Assembly: GCF_000337595.1 (NCBI RefSeq)
Contig: NZ_AOIL01000009.1
Coordinates: 241,043-300,123, forward strand
DNA from: Natrialba taiwanensis DSM 12281
Lineage (GTDB): Archaea; Halobacteriota; Halobacteria; Halobacteriales; Natrialbaceae
Direction: 5' to 3'
DNA length: 59,081 nt
Positions within the stretch are counted from its first letter, which is position 1; each line of letters starts with the position of its first letter. Made by a program: the position numbers and the translations under genes. Positions 41,441 through 51,245 of the stretch are shown in pieces. The notes under the pieces were generated by a model. That model made no database searches. It saw only the letters and a program-made list of their open reading frames with translations, and was not told the origin of the DNA.

Positions 41441-42229
41441 TCACACCGGCCGTCGAACCGCGAGCACGACCAAGTCGGAAAACGGCGTATCGTCCCGCCC
41501 TGTTCCGCCCGCGAGTTCAGCGAGTTCGGCGAGCGAAAACCGGTGGCACTGCTCGTCTTCGTGGGTGAGCCGTTCGAGTACCAGCGCTTGAAGCTCGGGC
41601 TCGGCCCCGTTCTCGAGCAGGAATTGAGCGATATCACCGGGCATCCGATCGAACGGACGCGGCAGCACAAGCAGGTGTCGCTCGCCGACGCTCGCGGCGA
41701 GGCGGTCCATGTCGGCGGTCAGGTCGCCGCTTTTGTGCAGCGTGACGAACTCGGTGTCCTCCATCGGCGTGCGGGCGCGACTCGCGGCCGCCTGAAGCGA
41801 GGAGATTCCCGGAACGACTCGGATCGGGCGATCGGAATCGGCGCGGTGGACGGCGTCCTGTACCTTTCCGACGAACTGGTAGCCCGAGTGGTTGGGGTCG
41901 CCCATCGCGACGGCGACGCCCGTCTCGCCAGATGCAACGCGCTCGCCGAACGCCGACAGCGCGGCCGCCTCGTCCTCGTACCCGCAGGTCAGGAGCTCCG
42001 TCTCCGCGTCCGCCAGATCCGCGACGAACTCGACGACCGTCGTGAATCCGACGACGACATCGGCTTCCCGAACGGCCCGTTCACCGCGAGGAGTGATGAA
42101 CTCGGGGTTTCCGGGTCCGACGCCGACGATGTGGACCGGATCAGCGGCCGATGCGTCGCGGTCGGCCTCCGGGTCAGCAGCGGCGAACGTGGCCGGATCG
42201 GGGCCGGCATCGAGGTCGTAGTCACTCAT
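41441..42229 (-). CDS. cbiE: cobalt-precorrin-7 C5-methyltransferase CbiE
   Basis: This 262-residue tetrapyrrole methylase carries VHIVGVGPGNPEFITPRG (SAM loop, about residues 33-50), VAMGDPNHSGYQFVG and VVPGISSLQAAASRARTP. The pattern and length fit CbiE, which methylates C5 and works together with CbiT at the adjacent pathway step. CbiH (C17) is the main alternative, but its ring-contraction features are not evident. A polar N-terminus of about 30 residues precedes the domain. It starts at ATG 42229 and overlaps cbiC by 8 nt. It is the last gene of the cobN-cbiC-cbiE operon. Confidence 0.8.
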   Translation of the reverse strand: MSDYDLDAGPDPATFAAADPEADRDASAADPVHIVGVGPGNPEFITPRGERAVREADVVVGFTTVVEFVADLADAETELLTCGYEDEAAALSAFGERVASGETGVAVAMGDPNHSGYQFVGKVQDAVHRADSDRPIRVVPGISSLQAAASRARTPMEDTEFVTLHKSGDLTADMDRLAASVGERHLLVLPRPFDRMPGDIAQFLLENGAEPELQALVLERLTHEDEQCHRFSLAELAELAGGTGRDDTPFSDLVVLAVRRPV

Positions 42230-42992
42230 CGCCGGCTCCCGAGCTGTTGAACTCGAGTTCAAGTTCACCCGCGCGAACGTCGGCTGCGACGTGGATCAGT
42301 TCGTTAGTCAGCGCGGCGGCGAGACCGCTGCCGCCGCGGCGGCCGACGTTCGTGATCGCCGGGACGCCAACGGCGTCGCTGACCTCGCGTACGCGTTGGC
42401 GGCTCTCCTCAGCTTTGACGAAACCGACCGGTGTCGCGACGACGGCGGCGGGACGAGTACCGTTCTCGATGCAGTCGGCAAGTGCGAACGCGGCCGTCGG
42501 GGCGTTGCCGACGACGGCGATCGAGTCGTCGTAGACGCCCTGGTTGTCGAGTTCGAGTACCGAGGCGGCGGTGCGGGTCATGCCGGTTCGCTCCGCTAAC
42601 TCGGCCCCGTGGCCGATCGCCTTTCTCTTCTTGCAGTCGTGGCCGCGGCCCGTGATGCCCGCCATCGGCATGGTGATGTCCGTGACGATGTCGGCCTCCG
42701 CGAGGACGGCCTGCGCACCGGCGCGAACGGGGGCGTCCTCGTCGTCTCCCCGTTCGTCCTCGCCGGTAAATCGAAGCAGGTGCTGGAACTCGATGTCGCC
42801 CATCGAGTGGACCGACTTCTGTCTGATGCGATCCGCAAGCGTCTCGTCGGGGACGAATTGCCGGACGATGTCCATGCTCGTCTCGGCGATGTCCATCGCG
42901 TTCTGGGTCGTCGCACCGAGATCGGCGTACTCCTCGCCCTCCCGGGTCTCCACCGCAGTGTCAGCCTGGTCTGGGTCGTCAGTCTCAGTCAT
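42222..42992 (-). CDS. cbiC: cobalt-precorrin-8 methylmutase CbiC
   Basis: This 256-residue enzyme moves the C11 methyl to C12, forming cobyrinate. Signature segments are QKSVHSMGDIEFQHLLRF, with the catalytic His, then ITDITMPMAGITGRGHDCKK-like sequence near residues 105-125, NAPTAAFALAD and TPVGFVKAEESRQRV. The length and order match CbiC/CobH. The start at ATG 42992 (MTETDDPDQADTAV) overlaps the cobN stop by 8 nt; the next gene cbiE overlaps it likewise, so the three are translationally coupled. Confidence 0.92.
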   Translation of the reverse strand: MTETDDPDQADTAVETREGEEYADLGATTQNAMDIAETSMDIVRQFVPDETLADRIRQKSVHSMGDIEFQHLLRFTGEDERGDDEDAPVRAGAQAVLAEADIVTDITMPMAGITGRGHDCKKRKAIGHGAELAERTGMTRTAASVLELDNQGVYDDSIAVVGNAPTAAFALADCIENGTRPAAVVATPVGFVKAEESRQRVREVSDAVGVPAITNVGRRGGSGLAAALTNELIHVAADVRAGELELEFNSSGAGDE

Positions 42993-45900
42993 CGGTCGAC
43001 ACCTCCGCACTGACGGCCTCGTTCGTCGTCCGCTCCTCTAAGTCGCCCTCGACCGAGAGGTTCAGATCGCGCAAGCGGTCTTCGGTCTCCGCGTCGGCGT
43101 CCCAGAGGTCGCGGTCGATCGCCTCAAGCAGAGTGTCGGTGATGGATTCGAGCGCCCACGGGTTGACCTCGCGCATCCACGCCTGTCTGTCGGCGTCGAA
43201 GGCAAACTTCTCGGCGACCTCCGCCCAGAGCGTATCGCTCACGACGCCGGCCGTCGCGTCCCAGCCGAGGGTCACGTCGACTGTCGTCGAGAGGTCGCCA
43301 GCTCCCTTGTAACCGTGTTCTTCCATGGACTCGAGCCAGTCCGGGTTCAGGACGCGAGCGCGCATCGCCTTGCGGACCTTCTCCTCGTTCGTGTAGACAT
43401 CCACGTTGTCTGGATCGGAGGAGTCGCCGACGTACGAGGCGGGCTCTGCGCCGGAAATCTCGGTGACTGCGGAGATGAATCCGCCGTGGAAGGCGTACCA
43501 GTCCGAGGAGTCGAACTCGTCTTGCTCCATCGTGTCCTCGAGTTTGACGGTTGCATCCACATTCGACAGTCGCCGCTCGAAGGCGTCGTGTGCCTCCGAG
43601 ACGCGGCCGCGCGAGCCCATCGCGTAGCCGCCCCACTGGACGTAAACGTCCGCGAGGTCGGCGCGATCGTCCCAGTTGCCCTCGTCGACGGCCTTGTTCG
43701 TCCCGGCACCGTAGCCGCCGGGCGTCGTGGTGAAGACGCGGTGTTTGGCCGCGTTTCGGGCGTCGGATTCGTCGAGTCCGTCGGCCTCGAGTTCAGCTTG
43801 CTCTGCCTCGACGTGCTTTTTCACGTAGTTCATATCGTGGGGTTCATCGAGGTCGACGACGGCGTCCACGGCGTCGTGGATGACGCCCGCTGCGGCCGGG
43901 AAGGCGTCGCGGAACAGCCCGGAGACGCGCGTCGTCACGTCAATCCGAGGCCGGTCGAGTTCGTCCAGCGCAATCGGTTCCACGTCGTCGATCCGGCCGG
44001 CGTCGGTCCACTGCGGTTCGACGCCCATCAGTGCGAGTACCTGGGCGATCGTCTCGCCGCGGGTGCGCACGGTTGGGGTCCCCCAGGCGACGACGCCGAT
44101 CTCCTCGGGGTACCCGCCCTCTTCGTCGTAGTGGCGCTCGAGCACACCTTCGGCGACCTCGCTCCCGACCTGCCAGGCCGGCTTCGCCGGCACCTTTCGC
44201 GGATCGAGCGTGTAGAAGTTCCGCGCCGTGGGGAGCAGATCGACGCCGCCCCGCGTGGGCGCGCCGGAGCCGCCGGGCGGGACGTACTCGCCCGAGAGCG
44301 CGTCGGCCGTCCGCGGAATCTCGTCTTCGGCCCCCTGTACACGCGGCTTGGCTTCGTCGCAGATGTACGCGAGAACCTTACGCAGGTCGTCGTGTGCACC
44401 CGAGTTCGCCCGCGCGTTGCCGAGGGTGTCGATATCGACGACCAGCAGGTTCATGTTCACCTCGTCTTCCGCGCCCGCGGTGCGCTCCGATTCAGGAACG
44501 TCGAACTCGTGTGCGGCGAGCGTTTCGATGAGGTCGACGCTCGTCTCGTGGACCGCGTCGGCTGCCTCGGCGTAGGTCATGCCGAGCGCGTCGTCGTACT
44601 CGCCGGGGGAATCGAGCATGGTCTCGTAATCGACGCCGAGCACGCCGGCGACGCTCTCGCGCAGGCTCGGCGCGCCGGGGTTCTCGAGTCGGGTCAACGC
44701 GACAAGATACTCGACGAGGCGCTCTCCCGCGGGCGGTTCGGACATCGTGTGCAGCCCCAGTCGGATCTGGGTCGTCTTGACGTCGGTGAGGTACTCGTGG
44801 ATGCGCTCAACGAGGTCGTCGATATCGAGGGCGTCGCCGTCGACGGTTCCTTCGGCGAGCGTCGAGCCGGCTTCGTCCGGGCCGCGCACGTCGGCGCGCT
44901 CGTCGATCGTACCCGAAACGCCGAGTTCAACTGCGAGGTCGAGTTCGTCAACGGTTTCGCGGATGAGCGTCTCGAGGTGCTCGCCGTCGTCGGCGCGCGC
45001 ATCCTCCATGCCGGCCTCGCGGTACTGGTTCGCGAGTTCTTCGAGTTCGGCTAGGTCGTCGTACGTGCCCGCATTTCGCATCACGGGCGTCAGGTAGTCG
45101 ACGATGGCGGCGTAGGACCGGCGCTTGGCCTGCGTTCCCTCGCCGGGGTTGTTGATGATGTAGGGATAGACGTTCGGAATATCGTCGACCAGTTGGTCGG
45201 GCGCGCTCGCGCCGTCGAGACCGACGGTCTTGCCGGGCAGCCACTCGAGGCTGCCGTGCGTGCCGAGGTGGACGACCGCGTCGGCGTCGAATGCGGTCCG
45301 GAGCCAGCCGTAGAAGGCGTAGTAGTCGTGGGGCGGCTGAAGGTTTGAATCGTGGTAGACCTTCGAGGGATCCATGCCGAACCCGCGCGGGGGCTGAACG
45401 GTGACGAGGACGTTTCCGAACTCGACGCCGGGAATCGCGAACGGGCGGTCGGGGACATCGCCCCACTCTTCGAGCACGTTCTCCTGAAAGCCTTCGTCGG
45501 CCGAGTCGAACCACGCCGCGTAGGTCTCCGGCGAGACGACATCGACCGACAGGTCGCGCACGTCCTCGGGAGCGACCCAGCGGTCGTCAAGGGTAAGCTG
45601 GGCGGTCAGCTTTTCGACGAGCGACTGCCCGCTGTCGGGCAGTTCTCCACCGAGGTCGTAATCCCGAGCGTCGAGTTCGGCGAGGAGATTGACGGTCGAT
45701 TCGGGCGAGTCGAGGCCGAATGCGGTGCCGATTCCGTCGTCGCTCGGCGGGTAGTTGTGCAGGACGACGGCGATTTGCTTGTCTTCGTTCGGCGTGTGCT
45801 GGAGGTCGGCCCAGTTGACGGCCAGTCGAGTCGCGTGATCGACCCGGTCCTCGATCGGGAAGTGGTGTTTCGGCGCGGAGCCGATGCCGGCCTCGTCGTC

Positions 45901-46887
45901 GGTGCGTTCTTTCCCCGAGATGGGGTGAGTGATGACGTTGCCGTCGAACTCGGGAAGCGCGACCGAGAGCGCGAGTTCGAAGCCCATCACGCCCGTATCG
46001 CTCGAGTCGTAGCGCGAGCGCGAGCGCATCGTGGTGACAGTCTGGAGGACGGGAACGCCCAGGCGGTCGAGGAAGACGTCTTCGGCGCTCGACCCTTCAT
46101 CGCTGGCGCTACGGCCGCGCTCGTCCATCGAGAGGGAGAACATGAACGAGGAAAGCACGGCGTCGACGACCGACTCGCCCGACTCATCGAGCAGCCAGGT
46201 GTCCGTCACCCACTCGGCGTCTTCCTGCGCTTCCGTATCCGTGGCCGGGTTACAGAAAACGGGCAGGGCGTTCGCGCCCTGCGCCTCAAGCGCCCGAACC
46301 TGGGCGTCAACGTACCTGGTGTTCTCGTGGGTCCAGTGGGACTCGTAGAACCAGACCGCGACCGTCGGCCGCTCGGGATCGTGCGTCTCGAGTAGCTCTT
46401 CGTATTCGATCCCCGGGTGATCGGGATGGTAGACCCCCTCCGTGGGAAGCGCGGTGGGCTCGTCGAACTCGCGCTCGCGGTCGTCCGCGTCGGCGAACTC
46501 GGCGTCGAGGAACCGGCACACGTTTGCCACGTTGACCGTTCCGCCTCGCTCGAGGTACTCGTAGACCCGGTCGCGGCGGTCCGCGTCAACCGTCGTGTCC
46601 TCGAACGCGAACGCGTCGCCGGTCGATTTGACGATCAGCGGGACGTTCGCCGCCTCGAGTTCAGCCGTCGCGTACTCGTAGCCGGGCATGCTGTCTGCAG
46701 CGCCGTGCAGCCAGAAAATTGCCGCCGCGGCGTCGGTCAGTTCCTCGACGAACTCCTCGATCGCGGTCTCGTCGTCTAAGTCGCTCTCCGAGCGAACGAC
46801 CAGTTCGATGTCGTCGAGGCGCTTGGCCGCCCGCCCGATCGATCCGAGCTCGTTCTCCGTCGCAGTGTAGATGCCGATCCGTGTCAT
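42985..46887 (-). CDS. cobN: cobaltochelatase large subunit CobN
   Basis: This 1300-residue protein of the CobN/BchH family binds the corrin ring and inserts Co2+ with the help of an AAA+/VWA partner. Recognisable segments are LGTHGSLEWLPGKTVGL, NPGEGTQAKRRSYAAIVDYL, ADALSGEYVPPGGSGAPTRG, GVVAWGTPTVRTRGETIAQV and VYVQWGGYAMGSRGRV, in the family order. The length is normal. An acidic region near residue 660 has a short insert (RADVRGPDEAG). It is divergent from the ChlI/ChlD-like gene 34 nt away, the presumed partner. It heads cobN-cbiC-cbiE. Confidence 0.95.
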   Translation of the reverse strand: MTRIGIYTATENELGSIGRAAKRLDDIELVVRSESDLDDETAIEEFVEELTDAAAAIFWLHGAADSMPGYEYATAELEAANVPLIVKSTGDAFAFEDTTVDADRRDRVYEYLERGGTVNVANVCRFLDAEFADADDREREFDEPTALPTEGVYHPDHPGIEYEELLETHDPERPTVAVWFYESHWTHENTRYVDAQVRALEAQGANALPVFCNPATDTEAQEDAEWVTDTWLLDESGESVVDAVLSSFMFSLSMDERGRSASDEGSSAEDVFLDRLGVPVLQTVTTMRSRSRYDSSDTGVMGFELALSVALPEFDGNVITHPISGKERTDDEAGIGSAPKHHFPIEDRVDHATRLAVNWADLQHTPNEDKQIAVVLHNYPPSDDGIGTAFGLDSPESTVNLLAELDARDYDLGGELPDSGQSLVEKLTAQLTLDDRWVAPEDVRDLSVDVVSPETYAAWFDSADEGFQENVLEEWGDVPDRPFAIPGVEFGNVLVTVQPPRGFGMDPSKVYHDSNLQPPHDYYAFYGWLRTAFDADAVVHLGTHGSLEWLPGKTVGLDGASAPDQLVDDIPNVYPYIINNPGEGTQAKRRSYAAIVDYLTPVMRNAGTYDDLAELEELANQYREAGMEDARADDGEHLETLIRETVDELDLAVELGVSGTIDERADVRGPDEAGSTLAEGTVDGDALDIDDLVERIHEYLTDVKTTQIRLGLHTMSEPPAGERLVEYLVALTRLENPGAPSLRESVAGVLGVDYETMLDSPGEYDDALGMTYAEAADAVHETSVDLIETLAAHEFDVPESERTAGAEDEVNMNLLVVDIDTLGNARANSGAHDDLRKVLAYICDEAKPRVQGAEDEIPRTADALSGEYVPPGGSGAPTRGGVDLLPTARNFYTLDPRKVPAKPAWQVGSEVAEGVLERHYDEEGGYPEEIGVVAWGTPTVRTRGETIAQVLALMGVEPQWTDAGRIDDVEPIALDELDRPRIDVTTRVSGLFRDAFPAAAGVIHDAVDAVVDLDEPHDMNYVKKHVEAEQAELEADGLDESDARNAAKHRVFTTTPGGYGAGTNKAVDEGNWDDRADLADVYVQWGGYAMGSRGRVSEAHDAFERRLSNVDATVKLEDTMEQDEFDSSDWYAFHGGFISAVTEISGAEPASYVGDSSDPDNVDVYTNEEKVRKAMRARVLNPDWLESMEEHGYKGAGDLSTTVDVTLGWDATAGVVSDTLWAEVAEKFAFDADRQAWMREVNPWALESITDTLLEAIDRDLWDADAETEDRLRDLNLSVEGDLEERTTNEAVSAEVSTDD

Positions 46888-46921
46888 CGTGTTTTTAAAT
46901 CTCTATTGTATTAGCGCAAGT
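46888..46921. promoter_or_regulatory. overlapping divergent promoters of cobN and its partner
   Basis: Only 34 nt separate the two starts. TTTTTAAAT at 46892-46900 is 22-30 nt before the plus-strand ATG at 46922. On the minus strand TAATACAAT at 46905-46913 is 18-26 nt before the cobN ATG. Both transcripts would be leaderless, and the two TATA boxes are so close that binding of the basal factors would compete or be co-regulated. Confidence 0.6.
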
Positions 46922-49213
46922 ATGGTTGCAAATTCCGTGGGTAAAAAACTATCGTCGCTCGCCGTTCCGGGGATCGTCGGGCAGGAGACGCTCAAACGCG
47001 TGTTGCTCGCCGTCGTGGTCAACGACGACCTCGACGGGGCGCTAATCGCCGGCGAGAAGGGAACCGCGAAGTCGACCGCCGTGCGGACGCTCGCGGAACA
47101 CCTCCCGGAACAGCGGGTCGTGGCCGACTGCCGATTTCGCTGTTCGCCCGACGAATCGGGGCCGCAGTGCGACGATTGCCGAGAGCGCGATACCGACGAG
47201 ATGACGGTCGAAACCCGTCCGACCCCGGTCGTCACGCTTCCGTTGGGTGCGACCCGCGACCGCGTCGTCGGCACCCTCTCGGTCGAGGACGCGCTCGCCG
47301 GCGATGCGTCGTTCGAGCCCGGGTTGCTAGCTCGCGCGAACCGCGGCATTCTCTACGTCGACGAAATCAACCTGCTCGACGATCACCTGGTCGACGTCCT
47401 CCTCGACGCGGCGGCAAGCGCCACGAACACCGTCGAACGCGACGGCGTCAGCGTCTCCCACCCCGCCGCGTTTACCCTGGTCGGGACAATGAATCCCGAA
47501 GAGGGCGATCTCCGCCCCCAGCTTCGGGATCGGTTCGCCCTACAGACGACCGTCGAGGGCTGTCGAGACATCGATGACCGCGTCAAAATCATCGACCAGG
47601 CGCTCGGCGATGATGCCGACGCGGCTCCGACAGGCAGCGACGAACCCACCGACACGCAACCGGCAGAGTTCAGCGTCGACCGCCGCCGCGAGGCGGTCGC
47701 CGCCGCCCGCGATCGCGTCTCGCGGGTCGATCTCCCCGCCGAGTTCAGGGAGACCATTGCCGAACTCTGTCTCGATGCCGGCGTCGACGGCCACCGCGGA
47801 GATATCGCGACCGCCAGAACCGCGGTTACGCTGGCTGCGCTCGAGGGACGGACGACCGTGATCGAGTCGGACGTTCGCGAGGCCGCAACCTACACGTTGC
47901 CCCACCGACTCCGGAGTACACCGTTCGCGGACGACGTTCCGGACGTAGACGACCTGCTTGAGGATCATCTCGAGGACTCAGCCGACGGCCGCGACGATGA
48001 CGGCGAGTCGGATACGGATGCCGCGGACGCCGGCGAGAGTGAACTCGAACCGAGCGACAGCACAGCGGAGGGTGGAGGAAGCGACGACCGCGGTCCCGAA
48101 ACGGACGGCGAGAACGACGACGCACCACAGGGCGGCGACGGCTCCGGCGATCGAGAACCGACAGACGACCGCAGCGGGTCCCGTCCGGACCGATCCGACG
48201 GCGACGGAACGCCGGGTACCGGTGACGGCGGTGGAACCGCGGCAAGCGCGGCGGACCAAGCGGCCGCCTCGGCTGACGAAAGCGACGAGGACGGCCGCGA
48301 AGGGAGCGAGAGCGGTTCCGACGAGGGCGAGGGCGAAGATAAAGGAGAAGGCGATTCGGACGCGAACGGCGACGCGGAGACCGATGCCCGGCCGCTCGTC
48401 CCCGGCCAGCGACGAGCCGCCATCGGGGACGCCGCCGCACCCGAACTCGAAACGCCGACCGCAGAGACCGATGCGACCCCACAATCGGACGGAGCGCACA
48501 CGACCGTCGACCCGAGTTCGACGAACCGCGGCGCTCGCGTCAGAACGGAATCGGCATCCTGCTCCACGGAAGAAGCCGGCTCGATCGACGCCGCGGCGTC
48601 CGTGCGGGCCGCCGCCGCTCGCGGCGAGACGAGGGTCGGAACGGACGACCTCCGTCGCGCCGTCCGCGAGGGAACCGCCGCGGCGACGGTCGTCTTCGCC
48701 GTCGACGCCAGCGCGTCGATGCAACCCGCGATGCGGACAGCCAAGGGCGTCGTCCTCGAACTCCTGCACGAGAGCTACCAGCGCCGCGACGACATCGCGT
48801 TCGTCGCGTTTGCCGGCGACGACGCGGACGTTCTCCTCCCGCCGACTCACAGCGTGAGCCTCGCCGCTCGCCACCTGAAGTCCCTCCCCACCGGCGACCG
48901 CACGCCGCTCCCCGCCGGCCTCGAAACAGCCAGTTCCGTCGTCGAACGGGCGGACACTGAGACGGCCGTCGTCGTCCTCGTTACCGACGGGAAAGCGACC
49001 GCCACCGACGGCAGTCCAACCGAGCGCACGCGAGCAGCCGCGCGTCAACTCACCCAGACTGGCGCTGAACTCGTGCTCGTCGACGCCGGGACCGACAGCC
49101 GCGCTGGCCTCTCCTCGCTCATCGTCGCGGAAACCGACGGCGAACGCGTTCCCCTCTCGGCGCTCTCGGCGGAAACCGTCCGCTCGGCTGTCGACGCGAC
49201 CACCGTCGACTAG
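46922..49213 (+). CDS. ChlI/ChlD-like AAA+ and VWA cobaltochelatase subunit
   Basis: This 763-residue protein has an AAA+ module in residues 15-330 (Walker A GEKGTAKSTA; Walker B GILYVDEINLLDDH; sensor AFTLVGTMNPEEGDLRPQL). Four cysteines occur in DCRFRCSPDESGPQCDDCRE, as in ChlI/BchI proteins. A low-complexity acidic linker spans about residues 350-480. Then comes a von Willebrand A domain whose MIDAS begins FAVDASASMQP and continues VLVTDGKATATDG. This is the one-chain equivalent of CobS/CobT that drives cobalt insertion by CobN. The ATG at 46922 is preferred to 46871, which lies inside cobN, because a TATA box sits at the right distance. Confidence 0.88.
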   Translation: MVANSVGKKLSSLAVPGIVGQETLKRVLLAVVVNDDLDGALIAGEKGTAKSTAVRTLAEHLPEQRVVADCRFRCSPDESGPQCDDCRERDTDEMTVETRPTPVVTLPLGATRDRVVGTLSVEDALAGDASFEPGLLARANRGILYVDEINLLDDHLVDVLLDAAASATNTVERDGVSVSHPAAFTLVGTMNPEEGDLRPQLRDRFALQTTVEGCRDIDDRVKIIDQALGDDADAAPTGSDEPTDTQPAEFSVDRRREAVAAARDRVSRVDLPAEFRETIAELCLDAGVDGHRGDIATARTAVTLAALEGRTTVIESDVREAATYTLPHRLRSTPFADDVPDVDDLLEDHLEDSADGRDDDGESDTDAADAGESELEPSDSTAEGGGSDDRGPETDGENDDAPQGGDGSGDREPTDDRSGSRPDRSDGDGTPGTGDGGGTAASAADQAAASADESDEDGREGSESGSDEGEGEDKGEGDSDANGDAETDARPLVPGQRRAAIGDAAAPELETPTAETDATPQSDGAHTTVDPSSTNRGARVRTESASCSTEEAGSIDAAASVRAAAARGETRVGTDDLRRAVREGTAAATVVFAVDASASMQPAMRTAKGVVLELLHESYQRRDDIAFVAFAGDDADVLLPPTHSVSLAARHLKSLPTGDRTPLPAGLETASSVVERADTETAVVVLVTDGKATATDGSPTERTRAAARQLTQTGAELVLVDAGTDSRAGLSSLIVAETDGERVPLSALSAETVRSAVDATTVD

Positions 49214-49346
49214 TTCGATAGGACGTTCAAAGAGGACTCACAAGAAGACATAACTAGGTAGCCTAACCAAATAGACTAACCCATAAGACCAAGCGGGAAA
49301 CCCGTACAACTCAGGAGGCGGCGACCGAACCACCACTCGAATCCAA

Positions 49347-50513
49347 ATGAGCGACGACACCGAGCGACCACGAGCATCAGCGGGCGAGACGCCCACCGCG
49401 ATCGAACGGCGACTCGCACAGGCACACGATCGTATTCAGGACGCACCGGCAGATGCCCTCGTCCTCTTTCCGAGCACGAACCTCGCGTATCTCAGTGGCT
49501 TCGACGAGGAGCCGATGGAACGCCATCTCTTCCTGTTCGTCACGGCAGACGAGGCGGTCTTTCTCGCTCCCACGATGTACGACACCCAACTCGCGGCCGA
49601 AACGCCCGTGTCGTCCATCCGCACCTGGGACGACGGCGACGATCCGACCACCCTCCTCGCCACCCTCGGCAACGAACTCGGGATCGAATCCGGGCGACTG
49701 CTCGTCGACGACCGCATGTGGGCCCGCTTCACGCAGGACCTCCGAAAGACGTTCCCCGAGGCCACCTTTGGTCTGGCAAGTCAACTCCTCGACGACCTTC
49801 GAATCCGAAAGGACGACCGTGAACTCGACCACCTCCGCGCCGCAGCGACCATCGCCGACGACGTCAGCAGCGCCATTCGCAGCCTCGGTGCCGACGCGAT
49901 CGGCCTCACCGAAACTGAACTCGCCGACGAGATCGAAACCCGGCTATCCGCGGCCGGCGGCAACGGCGTCTCCTTCGAAACCGTCGTCGGATCCGGACCG
50001 AATGGCGCTCGCCCACATCATCGCCACACCGACCGGACAATCCGGCACGGCGACCCCGTCGTCCTCGACTTCGGCACCGTCGTCAACGGTTATCCCAGCG
50101 ACCAGACGCGAACCGTGGTCTTCGCCGGCGATCCGCCCGCCGGCTTCGAAGACGCCCACGATGCGGTCCTGGCCGCCCAACAAGCCGCGATTCGAACCGT
50201 CGAGCCCGGTATCGAGGCCCAAGAGATCGACCACGCCGCGCGGAACGTCCTCGACGAGCGCGGCTACGGCGACCGATTCATCCACCGCACCGGACACGGC
50301 GTCGGCCTCGAAGTCCACGAACCGCCGTACATCACGGACGGCAACGATCTCGAACTCGAGCCGGGAATGGTCTTCAGCATCGAACCCGGCGTCTACCTCG
50401 ATGACGAGTTCGGTATCCGAATCGAGGATCTGGTCGTCGTCACCGACGAGGGCTGCGAGCGATTGAACCGGTCGCCGCGGACGTGGGAGCCGGTAACCGG
50501 CGCGGACGACTGA
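49347..50513 (+). CDS. M24 metallopeptidase (Xaa-Pro dipeptidase-like)
   Basis: This 388-residue protein has the creatinase-like N-terminal domain (ALVLFPSTNLAYLSGFDEEP) and a pita-bread catalytic domain. The metal ligands are visible in order: Asp in VVLDFGTVVNGYPSDQTRT, His in HRTGHGVGLEVHEPPY, Glu in GMVFSIEPGVYLDDEF and Glu in GIRIEDLVVVTDEG. It probably removes N-terminal residues before proline in cytoplasmic peptides. The start ATG 49347 follows AGGAGG about 35 nt upstream, too far to be an RBS, and no other signal is clear. The 133-nt gap after the ChlD-like gene is AT-rich and suggests a separate promoter. Confidence 0.9.
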   Translation: MSDDTERPRASAGETPTAIERRLAQAHDRIQDAPADALVLFPSTNLAYLSGFDEEPMERHLFLFVTADEAVFLAPTMYDTQLAAETPVSSIRTWDDGDDPTTLLATLGNELGIESGRLLVDDRMWARFTQDLRKTFPEATFGLASQLLDDLRIRKDDRELDHLRAAATIADDVSSAIRSLGADAIGLTETELADEIETRLSAAGGNGVSFETVVGSGPNGARPHHRHTDRTIRHGDPVVLDFGTVVNGYPSDQTRTVVFAGDPPAGFEDAHDAVLAAQQAAIRTVEPGIEAQEIDHAARNVLDERGYGDRFIHRTGHGVGLEVHEPPYITDGNDLELEPGMVFSIEPGVYLDDEFGIRIEDLVVVTDEGCERLNRSPRTWEPVTGADD

Positions 50514-50570
50514 GTCGGTCGAGTGCAGCGCATGACCTTGGCTGTCATCTCACGATGGGAGACGAACTGA

Positions 50571-51245
50571 TCACCTCGCTGTGTTTGAAAATACGAGACA
50601 GTAGGAGTGGTCGTAGCCGTATCCGAACTGACCGACCTTGTCGTCAGAGCTCTCGTTGCCCTGCCAATTCACGACGACCTCCCCCTCGAAGTGGAACACG
50701 TTCGAAACACGCTCGGCGATATCCCATGCCAAGGGCGTCACCCGTCCATCGTACTTGATATTGACAACGTCGATTACGACATGGCCGCCCGGTGCTAACA
50801 ACGGTTCGAGCCGGGAAAATGCTGTTTCGATGTCGTCAAGATAGTCCTCATAGGTGCTCTCTCCGGTGTAGTTTCGAAAGGGATTCCGATCGTCAGTCTG
50901 TTCCATAAATGGCGGCGAGGTGAAACAGCAGTCACAAGACGGGAACCACGACGGCTCCAAGTCACGGACATCACCCTGGCGAACGTTCTCCGACCTCGTA
51001 ATCTGCTCCCGGATGTGTGCGACGCGCTCGGTTTCGTACTCAACGCCGTACGGAACTCGATCCAGCCGTTCTGCAGCCGCGAGAGTCGTTCCGTATCCTG
51101 CAAAGATATCTATCACGGTATCATGGGGCTTGGTATATTCTTCCAGAAATCGCTCGACGAGCGCATCTGGCGTCCGAACCTCGGTAGTGTGACCCGAAGG
51201 TAACTCGCCCTCGTGCGTGTATTTGAGCGAGAGTACGGTTTTCAT
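50571..51245 (-). CDS. orphan DNA methyltransferase, TSPPF type
   Basis: In this 224-residue protein VIDIFAGYGTTLAAAERLDR (FxGxG, SAM motif) lies at residues 44-64 and the catalytic TSPPFMEQ at about 110. The Thr-Ser-Pro-Pro-Phe form is typical of N4-cytosine methyltransferases, and the small size leaves little room for a target-recognition domain. No restriction nuclease is adjacent, so it looks solitary, perhaps with a regulatory or protective role. The N-terminus (LKYTHEGELPSGHTTEVRTP) contains the usual substrate-loop lead-in. The ATG at 51245 is used. An alternative is an RNA methyltransferase, but TSPPF favours DNA. Confidence 0.8.
   Translation of the reverse strand: MKTVLSLKYTHEGELPSGHTTEVRTPDALVERFLEEYTKPHDTVIDIFAGYGTTLAAAERLDRVPYGVEYETERVAHIREQITRSENVRQGDVRDLEPSWFPSCDCCFTSPPFMEQTDDRNPFRNYTGESTYEDYLDDIETAFSRLEPLLAPGGHVVIDVVNIKYDGRVTPLAWDIAERVSNVFHFEGEVVVNWQGNESSDDKVGQFGYGYDHSYCLVFSNTAR

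Noticed and set aside
43315-45054. 579-residue plus-strand ORF over cobN
   Set aside because: It is antisense to the conserved cobN frame. High-GC third positions keep the reverse frames open, and the composition has no family signal.
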